NCBI GenBank assembly: GCA_026913215.1
Contig: JAPTYK010000001.1
Coordinates: 5,208,001-5,272,000 of the forward strand
DNA: 64,000 nt
Source: Streptomyces diastatochromogenes
GTDB taxonomy: Bacteria; Actinomycetota; Actinomycetes; Streptomycetales; Streptomycetaceae
Direction of reading: 5' to 3'
Notes under the pieces: model-generated
What the model was told of the DNA's origin: nothing
Seen by the model: only the letters and a program-made list of their open reading frames with translations
The model's database searches: none
In this document: in pieces, positions 1 through 9,861 of the stretch
Layout: every line of letters starts with the position of its first letter
How positions within the stretch are numbered: the first letter of the stretch is position 1
Made by a program: the position numbers and the translations under genes

Positions 1-1812
1 CAGCTCCGCGAGCACCTCGCCGAGCAGGACGTCGCCGAGAGCATCGCCAAGGACGTCCAGGAGGGCGTCGACAAGCAGCAGCGCGAGTTCCTGCTCCGCC
101 GCCAGCTCGAAGCCGTCCGCAAGGAGCTCCGCGACCTCAACGGCGAGGCCGAGGGCGACGAGTCCGACGACTACCGCGCCCGCGTGGAGGCCGCCGACCT
201 GCCCGAGAAGGTGCGGGAGGCCGCCCTCAAGGAGGTCGAGAAGCTGGAGCGGTCCAGCGACCAGTCCCCGAGGGCTCCTGGATCCGCACCTGGCTCGACA
301 CCGTCCTCGAACTGCCGTGGAACGAGCGGACCGAGGACCGGTACGACATCCGGGCGCCCGCGCGGTCCTGGACGCGGAGCACGCCGGCCTGGACGACGTG
401 AAGGAGCGGATCACCGAGTACCTGGCGGTGCGCAAGCGGCGCTCCGACCGCGGCCTCGGCGTCGTCGGCGGCCGTCGCGGCGGCGCCGTGCTCGCCCTCG
501 TCGGGCCGCCCGGCGTCGGCAAGACCTCGCTCGGCGAGTCCGTCGCCCACGCGATGGGCCGGCAGTTCGTCCGGGTCGCCCTCGGCGGCGTACGGGACGA
601 GGCGGAGATCCGCGGTCACCGGCGCACGTACGTCGGCGCCCTGCCCGGCCGGATCGTCCGCGCCATCAAGGAGGCCGGGTCCATGAACCCGGTGGTCCTG
701 CTCGACGAGATCGACAAGGTCGGCTCCGACTTCCGCGGCGACCCCGCGGCGGCGCTGCTCGAAGTCCTCGACCCCGCGCAGAACCACACCTTCCGCGACC
801 ACTACCTGGAGGTCGAACTCGACCTCTCCGACGTGGTCTTCCTGGCCACGGCGAACGTCCTCGAAGCCATCCCCGAGGCGCTCCTCGACCGCATGGAGCT
901 GGTGCGCCTCGACGGCTACACGGAGGACGAGAAGGTCGTCATCGCCCGTGACCACCTGCTCCCGCGCCAGCTGGAGCGGGCCGGTCTGGAGGCCGGCGAG
1001 GTCGTCCTGGAGGAGTCCGCGCTGCGGAAGCTGGCCGGCGAGTACACCCGCGAGGCGGGCGTCCGCACCCTGGAGCGGTCGATCGCCCGGCTGCTGCGGA
1101 AGGTCGCGGCCCAGCACGAACTGGGCGACCGCGAGCTGCCGTTCGCGGTCGGACCGGACGACCTGCGGGAGCTCATCGGGCGCCCGCACCACGTGCCGGA
1201 GTCGGCCCAGGACCCGGCGGAGCGGCGGACGGCCGTGCCGGGTGTCGCCACCGGGCTCGCCGTGACCGGCGCGGGCGGTGACGTCCTCTTCGTGGAGGCC
1301 TCCCTCGCCGATCCGGAGACGGGCGCCGCGGGGCTGACCCTCACGGGCCAGCTGGGCGACGTGATGAAGGAGTCGGCGCAGATCGCGCTCTCCTTCCTCC
1401 GCTCGCACGGCGCGGAGCTGGAGCTGCCCGTCACCGGCCTCAGGACCGGGGCGTGCACATCCACTTCCCGGCGGGCGCGGTGCCCAAGGACGGGCCGAGC
1501 GCGGGCGTCACCATGACGACCGCCCTCGCCTCCCTGCTGAGCGGCCGGCTCGTCCGCACGGACGTGGCCATGACCGGCGAGGTCTCCCTCACCGGCCGGG
1601 TGCTGCCGATCGGCGGCGTGAAGCAGAAGCTCCTCGCCGCGCACCGGGCGGGCATCACGACGGTCGTGATCCCCAAGCGGAACGAGGCCGACCTGGACGA
1701 CGTCCCGGCCGAGATCCTGGAGAAGCTGGAGGTCCACCCGGTGACGGACGTCCGCCAGGTCCTGGAGATCGCCCTCGCCCCGGCGGTGGTGCCGGTGGAC
1801 GTGGCCGCGTAA
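1..1812 (+). CDS. lon: ATP-dependent protease Lon, 5'-truncated by the window edge, frameshifted
   Basis: Lon is a cytosolic AAA+ serine protease that degrades misfolded and regulatory proteins. The N-terminal substrate-binding domain lies before the window; the first bases already encode the coiled-coil segment that precedes the ATPase. Walker A (GPPGVGKTS, near 506) and Walker B (VVLLDEIDK, near 691) are clear. The protease domain has the catalytic serine in KDGPSAGVTM (near 1490) and the lysine in GGVKQKLL (near 1620), so the C-terminus is complete. The frame breaks near 268, 353 and 1440; each is repaired by adding one G or C or one base in a G/C-rich run, and the Lon sequence is continuous across all three. 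I read this as an intact gene with sequence errors, not a pseudogene. Confidence 0.93.
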
Positions 1813-1825
1813 CTCCCCTTCCGTA

Positions 1826-1857
1826 GGAGCGGGGTGCCGATTCCGGCACCCCGCTCC
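1826..1857. terminator. Hairpin after lon
   Basis: A perfect 14-bp stem (GGAGCGGGGTGCCG and its complement) with a 4-base ATTC loop lies 14 bases after the lon stop. There is no T tract, which is normal for Streptomyces terminators. Confidence 0.75.
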
Positions 1858-1912
1858 CGCGCGTTCGGATCTCGTTACCCGGATGTCGGTCGGGGCTGGC
1901 ATCCTCGTACGC

Positions 1913-2505
1913 ATGAACGACGACGCCTTCTGGGCTCTCATCGACGAGTTGAGCCGCCGGACCGGTGACCGGGACGAGCGACTGGAGTGGCTGCGGGAGG
2001 AGTTGCTCCGGCGTCCGGCGGCCGAGAGCGTGGAGTTCCAGGTGTGGCTGGAGCGGGCGACCGAGCGCGCCGACACGCGCGCGGTGTGGGCGGCGGCGAA
2101 CCGGATCGAGGGCGGCCACTGCACCGACGACGGCTTCCACTACTTCACGCTCTGGCTCGTGGGCCAGGGCCGGAAGGCGTACGAGTCGGTCCTCGCCGAC
2201 CCGGACGCGCTGGCCGACCTGCCGGGGGTGCGGGCGCTCGTGGGCCGGCACGAGGACGAGTGGGACGACGACGAGTGGCCCGAGTGGGAGGAGCTCGACT
2301 ACGTCGCCCAGGACGCCTGGGACGAGCTGACGGGCCAGGAGGGCGACGACGGCGAGGAGTTCCTCGACGCCGTCGAGGAGGCGGAGGACGCCGCGGAGGC
2401 GGCGGGGGAGTGGGAAGAGGGCGAGCGGTCCCGGGGTCCCGGCCGGAGGGGTTGGCGATGCCCCGGCTCACCGCCCTCTTCCCCGTCGGTGCCTCCCGCT
2501 CCTAG
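1913..2505 (+). CDS. DUF4240 domain protein (frameshifted near the C-terminus)
   Basis: This is a conserved Streptomyces protein of unknown function. The sequence opens MNDDAFWALIDEL and runs into the aromatic, acidic DUF4240 core (GGHCTDDGFHYFTLWLVGQG, then a D/E-rich stretch DEWDDDEWPEWEELDY). I start it at the ATG at 1913; the open frame extends upstream to a GTG-type start at 1883 but the protein family begins with MND. After about 2410 the frame degenerates into arginine and glycine, while the next frame gives PRLTALFPVGASRS and a stop at 2505, which fits the family's usual C-terminus. Adding one base makes the length 198 codons. No function is assigned. Confidence 0.75.
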
Positions 2506-2550
2506 GCGGGGCGCCCAGGGCCTGTCCGGCCCTGACGCGCCGGACGGGCC

Positions 2551-3433
2551 CTAGGAGGCGGAGGAGTTGCGGCGGCGGCCCAGGAGCAGGCTGCCGCCGG
2601 CGAAGGCGGCGAGGGCGCCCGCGCCCGCGAGGGCCAGGGGAGCGGCGAGGAGGAGGTCCCGGCGGTGTCGGCGGAGAGGGCCGGGGCTGCTCGTCGCCGC
2701 CGTGGCCCGCGTGGCTCACGGTGGAGAGCGCCGCGCCCGCCGCGATCTTCGCCTCGGTCGGGGCCTGGGGCTGGGCCTGGGTCCTGGCCGCCGTCGCCGC
2801 CCCGCCGAAGGTGACGTCCGAGCAGCTGTAGAAGGCTTCGGGGCTGTCGTTGCGCTGCCAGATCTTGTAGATGACGTGGCGGCCGGTGCGGGCCGGAGCT
2901 GTCCCGTGAAGTTGTAGTAGCCGTCGGTCGCGGTGCGGGTGGTGTTGTAGACGGCGACGGGGCCGGGTCCAGGTCGGACCACTTCAGGGACGGGTCGGGT
3001 CGAAGCCGGGCTTGGTGATGTAGATCGTCATGGTGCCCGAGTGCGGGGCCGTCACCCGGACCTTGAAGTCGAAGGAGCCGGCGGCGACGGCCGTCGAGGG
3101 CCAGTCGGTGCGCGCCCAGTCCAGGGCCCGGTACTTCTCGCGGTTGGCCGAGCAGAGCTTGCCGTCCGGGATGAGGGCCTGGTGCTGTCCCGCGGCGTTG
3201 GCGATGTTGACCTCGTTCCAGTCGTAGAGCGGCTGGGTGCCGGAGTCGGCGACGAGGTCCTTGCACACCTGCGACTTGGGCGTCTCGGGGCCCTCGGCGT
3301 AGCAGGCCGCGATCCGGCTGACGGGGTTGAAGACGGCTCCGTGGGCACCGGCCGCCGTGGGGGTGAGGCCGACGAGGGCGGCGGCTGACAGGGCGGCGGC
3401 GGAGACGGTGGCGGTGCGGCGGTAGGAGGCCAT
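2551..3433 (-). CDS. Secreted AA10 lytic polysaccharide monooxygenase, chitin type, with C-terminal membrane anchor
   Basis: AA10 LPMOs use a copper ion and a reductant to cut crystalline chitin or cellulose oxidatively, opening it for chitinases. The start (MASYRRTATVSAAAL) leads into a signal peptide ending TAAGA; the mature protein begins HGAVFNPVSR, so His1 can supply the copper histidine brace. The second brace histidine is in TAPHSGTMTIY. The last residues form a hydrophobic helix followed by GRRRNSSAS, the pattern of a membrane-anchored or sortase-like tail after a low-complexity linker. The frame breaks near 2990, 2955 and 2905 and probably again in the linker, each consistent with a missing base in a G/C run. 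A DasR-type palindrome lies upstream, and a GH18 chitinase gene lies elsewhere in the window, supporting a chitin role. Confidence 0.85.
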
Positions 3434-3529
3434 GCGGGGGCTCTCTCTCGTGCGTGGGGGAGTACGGGACGAGCAACGCGCGCTGGACACGCGGAAGTTG
3501 GCTTCCGGGCGACCGCGGTAGAGCGTCGC

Positions 3530-3545
3530 ATTGGTCCATACCAAT
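3530..3545. promoter_or_regulatory. Probable DasR-responsive element (dre) upstream of the LPMO
   Basis: The perfect palindrome ATTGGTCCATACCAAT sits about 100 bases before the LPMO start. It matches the TGGT-4-ACCA core of the dre consensus bound by the GlcNAc regulator DasR. It suggests repression that is relieved when GlcNAc-derived sugars are present. This is a motif match only. Confidence 0.5.
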
Positions 3546-3569
3546 GGGCAAGGGGTGCGCGGAAGCGGC

Positions 3570-3605
3570 GGCGGCCCCCGGGTGCCGCGGGCCCGGGAGG
3601 CCGCC
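3570..3605 (-). terminator. Hairpin after the GH25 gene
   Basis: GGCGGCC-CCCGGG pairs with CCCGGG-A-GGCCGCC, a 13-bp stem with one bulged base, just beyond the GH25 stop at 3625. Confidence 0.55.
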
Positions 3606-3624
3606 GTGGAGCGGGAGCGCGGGG

Positions 3625-4463
3625 TCAGCCGTTCGCGAGCGCCTGCACGCGCGAGTAGTCCCCGTTGAAGTGGTTGTGGTCGCCGACCGTCGGGCCGGAG
3701 GAGGTGTACTGCCAGATCGTGTAGTACGGCCAGCCGGCCGGGAGCTCGCCGACGTCGGAGGCGTACCGCGCGATCCACAGCGGGTTGGTGGAGGAGAAGG
3801 CCGCGGAGTTGCCGGTGCACTGCTTCCACCAGCTCGTGGCCGTGTAGATCACTGGGTCGCGGCCCGTCCGGTACTTGTACCGGTTCACGAAGTCCTGGAT
3901 CCACGCGACCATCCCGGACGCCGTCTTGCCGTAGCAGGTCGCGCCGTACGGGTTCCATTCGATGTCGAGCACGCCCGGCAGCGTCTTGCCGTCCCCCGAC
4001 CAGCCGCCGCCGTTGTTGACGAAGTAGTCGGCCTGGGCGGCTCCGGTCGTGGTGTCCGGGGTGGCGAAGTGGTACGTGCCCCGGATCATGCCGACGTTGT
4101 AGGAGCCGGTGTACTGCTGGTTGAACGAGGTGTTCTTGTAGTAGGTGCCCTCCGTCGCCTTGACGTAGGCCCATCTGACCCCGCTGTTCCACAGGGTGGA
4201 CCAGTCCACGTTGCCGTTGTGGCTGGAGACGTCCACGCCCTCCGTCTGGGCGGCGAGGATCGACGCGGGGGCGGACTTGGGGCCCTGGCCGTCGTGCGCG
4301 ATCACGCCCATGCCCATGTAGGCGGAGCCGCGTGCGGGGGCCGCCTTCCGGGCGCCCGGGTCCTGGGCGGCGGTGGCGGTGCTGGAGAGGCCGAGGGGGA
4401 GGAGGAGGGCCAGGGCCGCGAGGCCGGCGCCGGCGAGGGTCGTTCCGAATTGTGCACACGCAT
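3625..4463 (-). CDS. Secreted GH25 muramidase (lysozyme)
   Basis: GH25 enzymes hydrolyse the MurNAc-GlcNAc bond of peptidoglycan outside the cell. Visible family marks are GVDVSSHNGNVDW at the start of the TIM-barrel, the catalytic-region DIEWNPYG, and the late WIARYASD and WQYTS motifs; the protein ends HFNGDYSRVQALANG. I chose the ATG at 4463 because it follows a strong GGAGG at six bases and, after one base is restored near 4440, gives MRVHNSER followed by a classic signal peptide (AGLAALALLLPLGLSSTATAA). The uninterrupted frame would instead start at 4521 with an unlikely leader. The corrected length is 279 residues. It lies next to the LPMO, another secreted polysaccharide-active enzyme. 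Confidence 0.88.
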
Positions 4464-4548
4464 TGCGTGCCTCCGAAAGGCTTGGTGGGGGTGTCGGCAC
4501 GTCCTGGAATGGACATGTCATTCAGGCTTCCGGGAAAGACGCTACGCA

Positions 4549-4596
4549 CGTAGACCCACCGGCGGAAGGGGGCCTGGTCGCCGCCGTTGGTCTACG
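4549..4596. promoter_or_regulatory. Inverted repeat between the GH25 and MarR genes
   Basis: CGTAGACC and GGTCTACG form perfect 8-bp arms, with further pairing (CCGGCGG with CCGCCG) inside. It lies between the divergently transcribed GH25 and MarR genes, so an operator is possible, but its long spacing also fits an RNA hairpin. Confidence 0.35.
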
Positions 4597-4680
4597 CCTG
4601 CGAAATACTGGAGGAGCTGCGGCGATGGACGCCCCGGCAAGAAACTTTCAGCGACCGGAAAGCGCGCGGGAGGTGCTGAC

Positions 4681-5163
4681 GTGCACGGAAGCGGTACGGG
4701 ACATGAAGGCCGGGTCACCACCGGCGGTGGTGTGGACCAGGAGTTCCTCGCCCTGGAACGGGAGCTGGCGGTCTTCCTCCGCCGCGCCCGCGCCCAGTCC
4801 GGCGAGATGGCCCGCGAGGTCCACCCCGAACTGGAGCCCGCCGCGTACGGCCTCTTCGTACGCCTCGACGACGCCGGACCCCAGCGGGCCACCGAACTCG
4901 CCGGGTACTTCGGCGTCGGCAAGGCCACCATGAGCCGCCAGCTGCGCGCCCTGGAGGACCTCGGACTCGTCGCCCGCGACCCCGACCCCGCCGACGGCCG
5001 CGCCTCGCTCGTCCGCCTCACCGAGGAGGGCCGGGACCGCTTCCGCAGCGTCCGCGACGCCCGGCGCGAACGCTACGTCCGCAAACTCGCCGACTGGGAC
5101 CGCGCCGAGGTCGCCGAACTCGCCCGCCTCCTGCACCACTTCAACGTCCGCTCGGAGGGCTGA
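4681..5163 (+). CDS. MarR-family transcriptional regulator
   Basis: MarR proteins are dimeric winged-helix DNA-binding regulators, usually of efflux, stress or catabolic genes. The core has the family helix-turn-helix (QRATELAGYFGVGKATMSRQLRALEDLGL) and wing (RDPDPADGRASLVRLTEEG). The GTG start at 4681 has GGGAGG eight bases upstream and gives 160 residues; a later in-frame GTG near 4729 would also keep the whole domain. It is divergent from the GH25 gene, with an inverted repeat between them. Its targets cannot be told from sequence. Confidence 0.88.
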   Translation: MHGSGTGHEGRVTTGGGVDQEFLALERELAVFLRRARAQSGEMAREVHPELEPAAYGLFVRLDDAGPQRATELAGYFGVGKATMSRQLRALEDLGLVARDPDPADGRASLVRLTEEGRDRFRSVRDARRERYVRKLADWDRAEVAELARLLHHFNVRSEG

Positions 5164-5170
5164 ACGACCG

Positions 5171-5262
5171 GAGGTTCGGCGGTGGGGTCCGAGGGGCTCG
5201 GCGGCGGGGCCCGAGGGGCTCGGCGGTGGGATCCGAGGGGCTCGACGGCGGGGCCCGAGGGC
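5171..5262. repeat. 22-bp tandem repeat between convergent genes
   Basis: About four units of consensus GAGGGGCTCGGCGGYGGGRYCC (20 bases shown here at most per copy; unit length 22) fill the gap between the MarR stop and the PP2C stop. The first copy is 20 bases and the last is partial. Confidence 0.85.
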
Positions 5263-6053
5263 TCAGCGGTCCGCCAGCTCCGCGTACACCGCCGTCGCGT
5301 CGTCGTGGAGCTTCCACCGGTGCGCCCCGCCGCCCGCGCGTCGGCCGCCTCCAGGGCCCGCACCCTGCGCAGCAGACCGGCCGGGCCCTCCTCGCGCAGG
5401 ACGCCGAAGCAGCCCGCCCAGTCGCCCGCGCCGAACAGCTCCACCCAGCGGCTCGCCCCGTCCGTGAGCGCCGCCAGGGCCCGCACCTCCGCGCGCGGGC
5501 TCGTCCCGGTCACCGCCCGCCCCGCGACCGCGGGGTCGGCCGCCGCCGTGAAGAAGCCGCCCTCCCGGTTCCGCAGCCGGTCCGTCGCCGCCAGGGAACG
5601 CCGCACCTCGTCCGGCACCCGGTCCAGCCGGTCGTCGAGCACGGCCCGCACCGCCCCGTCCGGGGACTCCAGGAGGAGGACGGAGTCGGAGAGGACCAGA
5701 TGCTCGACCGACGTCTCGTCCCAGCGCGCGAGCACCACCGTCGCCTGAGGCGTTCGCACGTGAGAAAGGTCACAGGTGTCGCGGTGGGCGTCCGCGGTGC
5801 GCCAGATGGACAGGGACAGGATCTCGGACAGGGACAGGTCCCGTCGGGAACCGGACAGTTCGGTCAAAGCCCCGCCCAGCCGCGCCGTGAACCACGGGAC
5901 CGTGTGCACACAACCGTCATCACCGGCGGGAGGCGTGACGCCGTCGAGCAGGACGACCGTCCCCCCGCTCCCCGACGCGGGCAGAGCTGCGGCCGCCCAG
6001 TCCTCGTTGGGGCGTTCGGGGCTGCCGGGAAGAGAGGCGGCTTCGCTGCGCAT
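5263..6053 (-). CDS. PP2C-like protein phosphatase domain protein
   Basis: The sequence resembles the short PP2C-type phosphatases of actinobacteria: PNEDW near the N-terminus, VVLLDGVTPP (metal-binding DG), then LVLSDSVLLL and LTDGASRWVELF. It has no membrane segment or signal peptide. The ATG at 6053 begins MRSEAASLPGSPERP; an ATG nine codons upstream is possible. One base lost near 5330 throws the last part out of frame; restoring it gives a normal end (HRWKLHDDATAVYAELADR) and 263 residues. Substrate unknown; several canonical PP2C metal positions cannot be confirmed by eye, so activity is uncertain. Confidence 0.7.
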
Positions 6054-6425
6054 GGCGTCCAGTGTGCCCGCCCCGCGCATTCCCCGGTGGACTCCTTCAC
6101 CGGACCTGCAAATGACCGGAAAAGGCCTGTACCAAACCTGCGGAAGCGGCGGGAGGGACGGAACTGACACCTCCGGGAAGCTGCGGGCGCGCATCCTGTC
6201 AAAGCCCGCCCGGAAGATCCAACCGGCACTCCGCGCGGGCCCCCGGAACCCGCCTCCGGAAGTTGTTCGCCAACTACTGAGTGTTGTTCACTCGTTCGGG
6301 TGGCGGAGCGGCCGATGCCCGTCCCCTTGCCGGAAGCGCTGGAATGGTCGGAAGCCGTACCAGGGGTGGGGGCGCGCTCCATGTGACCGGCCGTCACCTC
6401 TGCTTCATCGGCGGACGAATCAAGA
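6054..6425. other. Intergenic region with divergent promoters
   Basis: This 372-bp gap separates the PP2C-like gene from the conservon. No gene is visible. It holds a relatively A/T-rich stretch near 6260-6300 with a short inverted repeat (GAGTG ttgtt CACTC) that may mark the conservon promoter or an operator. Confidence 0.4.
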
Positions 6426-9373
6426 ATGCGAGCACCGGTGCAGAAGAAGCGGCCTCGGAGCAAGAACGGCACACAGAGCGAGACCCCCGGTGTGCCGCAG
6501 GCCCCCGCCGGCCGGCCCAAGCGCGTCCGCAACCGGCTGGTCGCCGGCGTCGCCCTCGTCGGCATCACCGTCCTCGCCGCCGGAGCCCCGCGATCCTCAC
6601 CGCCTCCGCCGGGCTCACCGAGTCCCAGCGCCTGGTCACCCTCGCCGAACTCGACCGGCAGGCCGTCACCCTCGCGCACTCCCTCGCCGACGAGCGCGAC
6701 GAGGTCGTGGCGTACATCGCCGCCGGACGCGACGCGCAGACCGGCGACGCCAAGCACAAGCGGCAGATCACCGACGCGCGCTCCACCCGGGTCGACCGCC
6801 AGATCGACGAGATCCGTCCCGCCGCCCCCGCCGAACTCCGCCGCGACCTCGCCGGCGTCCCCTCCGTCCGCCGCACCGCCCTCACCGGCAAGGGCACGGC
6901 CCTGGAGGCCCACAAGGCGTACACGGACGTCATCGCCAAGCTCCAGGCCCTCGCCGACGAGCTCGCCGACAAGACCCCGGCCCGCGCCTCCGACGCCGCC
7001 CTGACCGAGGCCACCCGCGCCCCCGCCGCCCTCGGCCGCGCCGTCGAACAGGCCTCCGCCACCCGCGGGCTGCTCGTCGCCGCGCTCAGCGTGCCGCAGC
7101 CCGAGCCCAGCGGGAACGTCCACTACGACCCCAGACGGGCACGTACGTCGCCGACGAGCCCGAGGGCGCCGCGGACGCCGACCGGGCCCGCGACGGCCTC
7201 ACCGCCGCCGCCCAGCAGGCCCGCGTCCGCGAACTCGCCGCCCTCGGCGACTTCGACCAGGCCGCAGGCGCCACCGCCCGCGACTCCCTCGCGGCCACCG
7301 TCACCGGCCCCGACGTCAAGAGCGCCGAACTCGCGCTCGCCTCCCTCACCGACCAGCCCAAGCTGACCGAGGCCGAGCGCGGCACGGACCCGACCGCCCT
7401 GGACTCCGCCCTCTCCGCCCGCATCGAGCAGATGCGCGGCGTCGAGTCCGCCCTCGCCACCGAGCGGGTCGACCGCCTCGCCGCGCTCCGCGACGACGAC
7501 GTCGAAGCCCTCGAACTGCGCCTCGCCTTCCTCGGCGGCTGCCTCCTCGTCGCGATCGGCATCTCCACCTACGTCGCCCGCACCCTCACCCGGCCGCTCG
7601 CCGTGCTCCGCCTCGGCGCCGCCCGGCTCTCCGCCGCGCCCGAGCCGCACACCGAGGAAGCGATCCGCTTCACCGGCCGCAACGACGAGTTCGCCCAGGT
7701 CGTCCGCTCCCTCAACGCCCTGCACGGCAAGCTCGCCGGCCTCGCCGCGCAGACCGAGCGGCTCACCGACGAGCGCGCCGACCTGGCCGCCGAGAAGGAC
7801 GCCGTCGGCGCCGAGCTCGCCGCCCAGCGCGCCGACCTCCAGGGCCGGGTCGCCCTCCTCACCGCCGACCTCGAACGGCTCAGGACCACCGTCCACCACA
7901 CCTTCGTCAACCTCTCGCTGCGCAGCCTCGGGCTCGTCGAGCGGCAGCTCGGCGTCATCGAGAAGCTGGAGGAGCGCGAGCAGGACCCGGACCGCCTCGC
8001 GACCCTCTTCAAGCTCGACCACATGGCGACCGTCATGCGCCGCCACAGCGAGAACCTCCTCGTCCTCGCCGGCCACGAGCACGTCCACGGCCACGCCGGG
8101 CCCGTCCCGCTCGTCGACGTGCTGCGCGCCGCCGTCAGCGAGATCGAGCGGTACGAGCGGGTCACCATCCAGTCCCTGCCGCCGCACGCCCAGATCGCCG
8201 GCTTCGCCGCGGACGACCTGAGCCACCTGGTCGCGGAACTCCTGGAGAACGCCACCTCCTTCTCGCCGCCCGACGCGGAGGTCCAGCTCTCCGGCTGGCT
8301 CCTGGAGAGCGGCGAGGTGATGCTCTCCGTGCAGGACTCGGGCATCGGCATGACCCCCGCCCGGTCCGCCGAACTCAACGCGCGCCTCGCCGAGGCCGAC
8401 CCGGAGGCCTTCGAGGGCGAGGGACTCGGCATGCGGGTCATCGCCCTGCTCGCCGCCCGCCACGGCGTCCGCGTCGAACTGCGCGAGCAGAAGCCGGGCG
8501 GTACCGCCGCCGTCGTGGTCCTCCCGCTGCCCCTGCTGCCCACCGCCCCGCCGACGGCCGTGACGGAGCCCGTACGGATCGCGGGCGCCACGCCGGCGAT
8601 CCAGCTCCCGGCTCCGCCGCCGAGGCCAACTCCAACACCCTGCCCTCCCGGCACCGCGACCCGCTCGTGGAGGCGGCGGAGGCCGCGTTCCTGGCGGCGG
8701 AGACGGAAACGGCGCAGGAGCAGGCGCAAGAGCAGGAACAGGAGCAGGCGCAGGTCCAGGAGCACGAGCAGGCCCAGGAGTACGAGCAGGCCCAGGAGCA
8801 CCAGCAGGCGCCCGAAGCCGCGTACGAGCCGGAAGCCGCGCCCGAGGAGTCGTACGAGACGACGCCCGAAGGGTCCTACGAGCCGACGCCTGCGGAGCCG
8901 TACGAGACGCCCGAGCAGGCGCCCGAGCCGACGCCCGAGCCGTACGAATCCGTCTCCGAGACCACGCTCCAGGTCCGGCTGCCCGACCCGCCGCCGGAGC
9001 CTGACACCCACGAGCGCGCCGCCGACGGAGAGCCGGACCCGGCCCCGGCTCCGGCTCCGGCCGTGGCCCCGGCGCCGACCGCCGAGGACGCGCCGGTCCC
9101 CGGACCGAGGGCCGGGCAGTGGGAGCGGGTCACCGACAAGGGCCTGCCCAAGCGCACCCCGCAGGTGGTCCGCAGGACCGGAGCCCCCACCGCGCCCCGC
9201 CAGGGCGGTGTGGACGCGGAGGCCCTGCGCCGTCGGCTCGGCGGCTTCCACCAGGGAGCCAAGGCCGGGCGCCGGGACGTGGAGGCGGAGCTGGACACGG
9301 CACGCATAGAAGCCGCGAGGACTGCACGTACAGAGGAGATGACGGGGACACAGTCGAGGAGGCACGCAGTTGA
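6426..9373 (+). CDS. cvnA: Conservon sensor histidine kinase-like protein CvnA (frameshifted)
   Basis: CvnA proteins are membrane sensors that work with CvnB, CvnC and the GTPase CvnD. A basic N-terminus (KKRPRSKNG) is followed by a membrane helix (VAGVALVGITVLA), an extracellular nitrate/nitrite-sensing (NIT) type helical region, a second helix (LAFLGGCLLVAIGIS), a HAMP-like linker and coiled coil, then a HATPase domain with N box LVAELLENATSFS, DSGIGM and GEGLGM. A normal phospho-acceptor H box is not evident, as usual for this class. A Glu/Gln-rich low-complexity tail follows. Frames break near 6585, 7130, 8620 and 9350; restoring four bases gives 983 residues and a natural end EEMTGDTVEEARS. 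The stop overlaps the cvnB start in TTGA. Confidence 0.9.
8714..8815 (+). repeat. Glu/Gln-rich low-complexity tract in cvnA
   Basis: A run of GAG CAG and CAG GCG codon pairs encodes a string of EQ, AQ and QE dipeptides between the ATPase domain and the C-terminal conserved tail. It continues into Pro/Glu/Tyr-rich sequence up to about 8960. Confidence 0.8.
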
Positions 9374-9861
9374 CTGCCACGGGAACGTTCGGACTGAGCA
9401 CGGAAGCCCGCAACCTGCAATGGCTGCTGGGGAATCTGGTGGAGGAGGTCCCGGGCGTCCGCTCGGTGGCCGTGGTCTCCTCCGACGGCCTGATGCTGCT
9501 CTCGTCGGACCCTGCCACGCAGCAGGCCGCGACGAGCGCCGCCGAGGCGCCCCGCCCCGGCGGGCCGCGCGGCTCCAGCGCCGATCTGGCGACCATCGTC
9601 TCCGGCATCGGCAGCCTCACCGTCGGCGCCGCCCGGCTGATGGACGGCGGCGGGGTCAAGCAGACGATGGTCGCGATGGACGAGGGCAGCGTCTTCGTCA
9701 TGTCGATCAGCGACGGTTCGCTGCTCGGCGTGCACGCCACGCCCGACTGCGACATGAGCGTCGTGGCATACCACATGGCGCTGTTCGTGGGCCGCGCCGG
9801 ACACGTACTCACCCCCGAAGTCCGCAGCGAGCTGCGTAAATCGATGGAGAGCACCCAGTGA
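9370..9861 (+). CDS. cvnB: Conservon roadblock/LC7 protein CvnB
   Basis: Roadblock/LC7 proteins act as GTPase regulators; in conservons CvnB binds CvnD and the sensor CvnA. The 163-residue protein has the family core (RSVAVVSSDGLMLLSSD, then LATIVSGIGSLTVGAARLM). The start is TTG at 9370, sharing bases with the cvnA stop, which implies translational coupling. Two contiguous short overlaps (cvnA-cvnB and cvnB-cvnC) mark one operon. The gene is intact. Confidence 0.92.
   Translation: MTATGTFGLSTEARNLQWLLGNLVEEVPGVRSVAVVSSDGLMLLSSDPATQQAATSAAEAPRPGGPRGSSADLATIVSGIGSLTVGAARLMDGGGVKQTMVAMDEGSVFVMSISDGSLLGVHATPDCDMSVVAYHMALFVGRAGHVLTPEVRSELRKSMESTQ

Noticed and set aside
1..1812. Programmed frameshifting in lon
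   Set aside because: There are three breaks with no slippery site or pause structure, and the same kind of error recurs in many unrelated genes. Sequence error is simpler.
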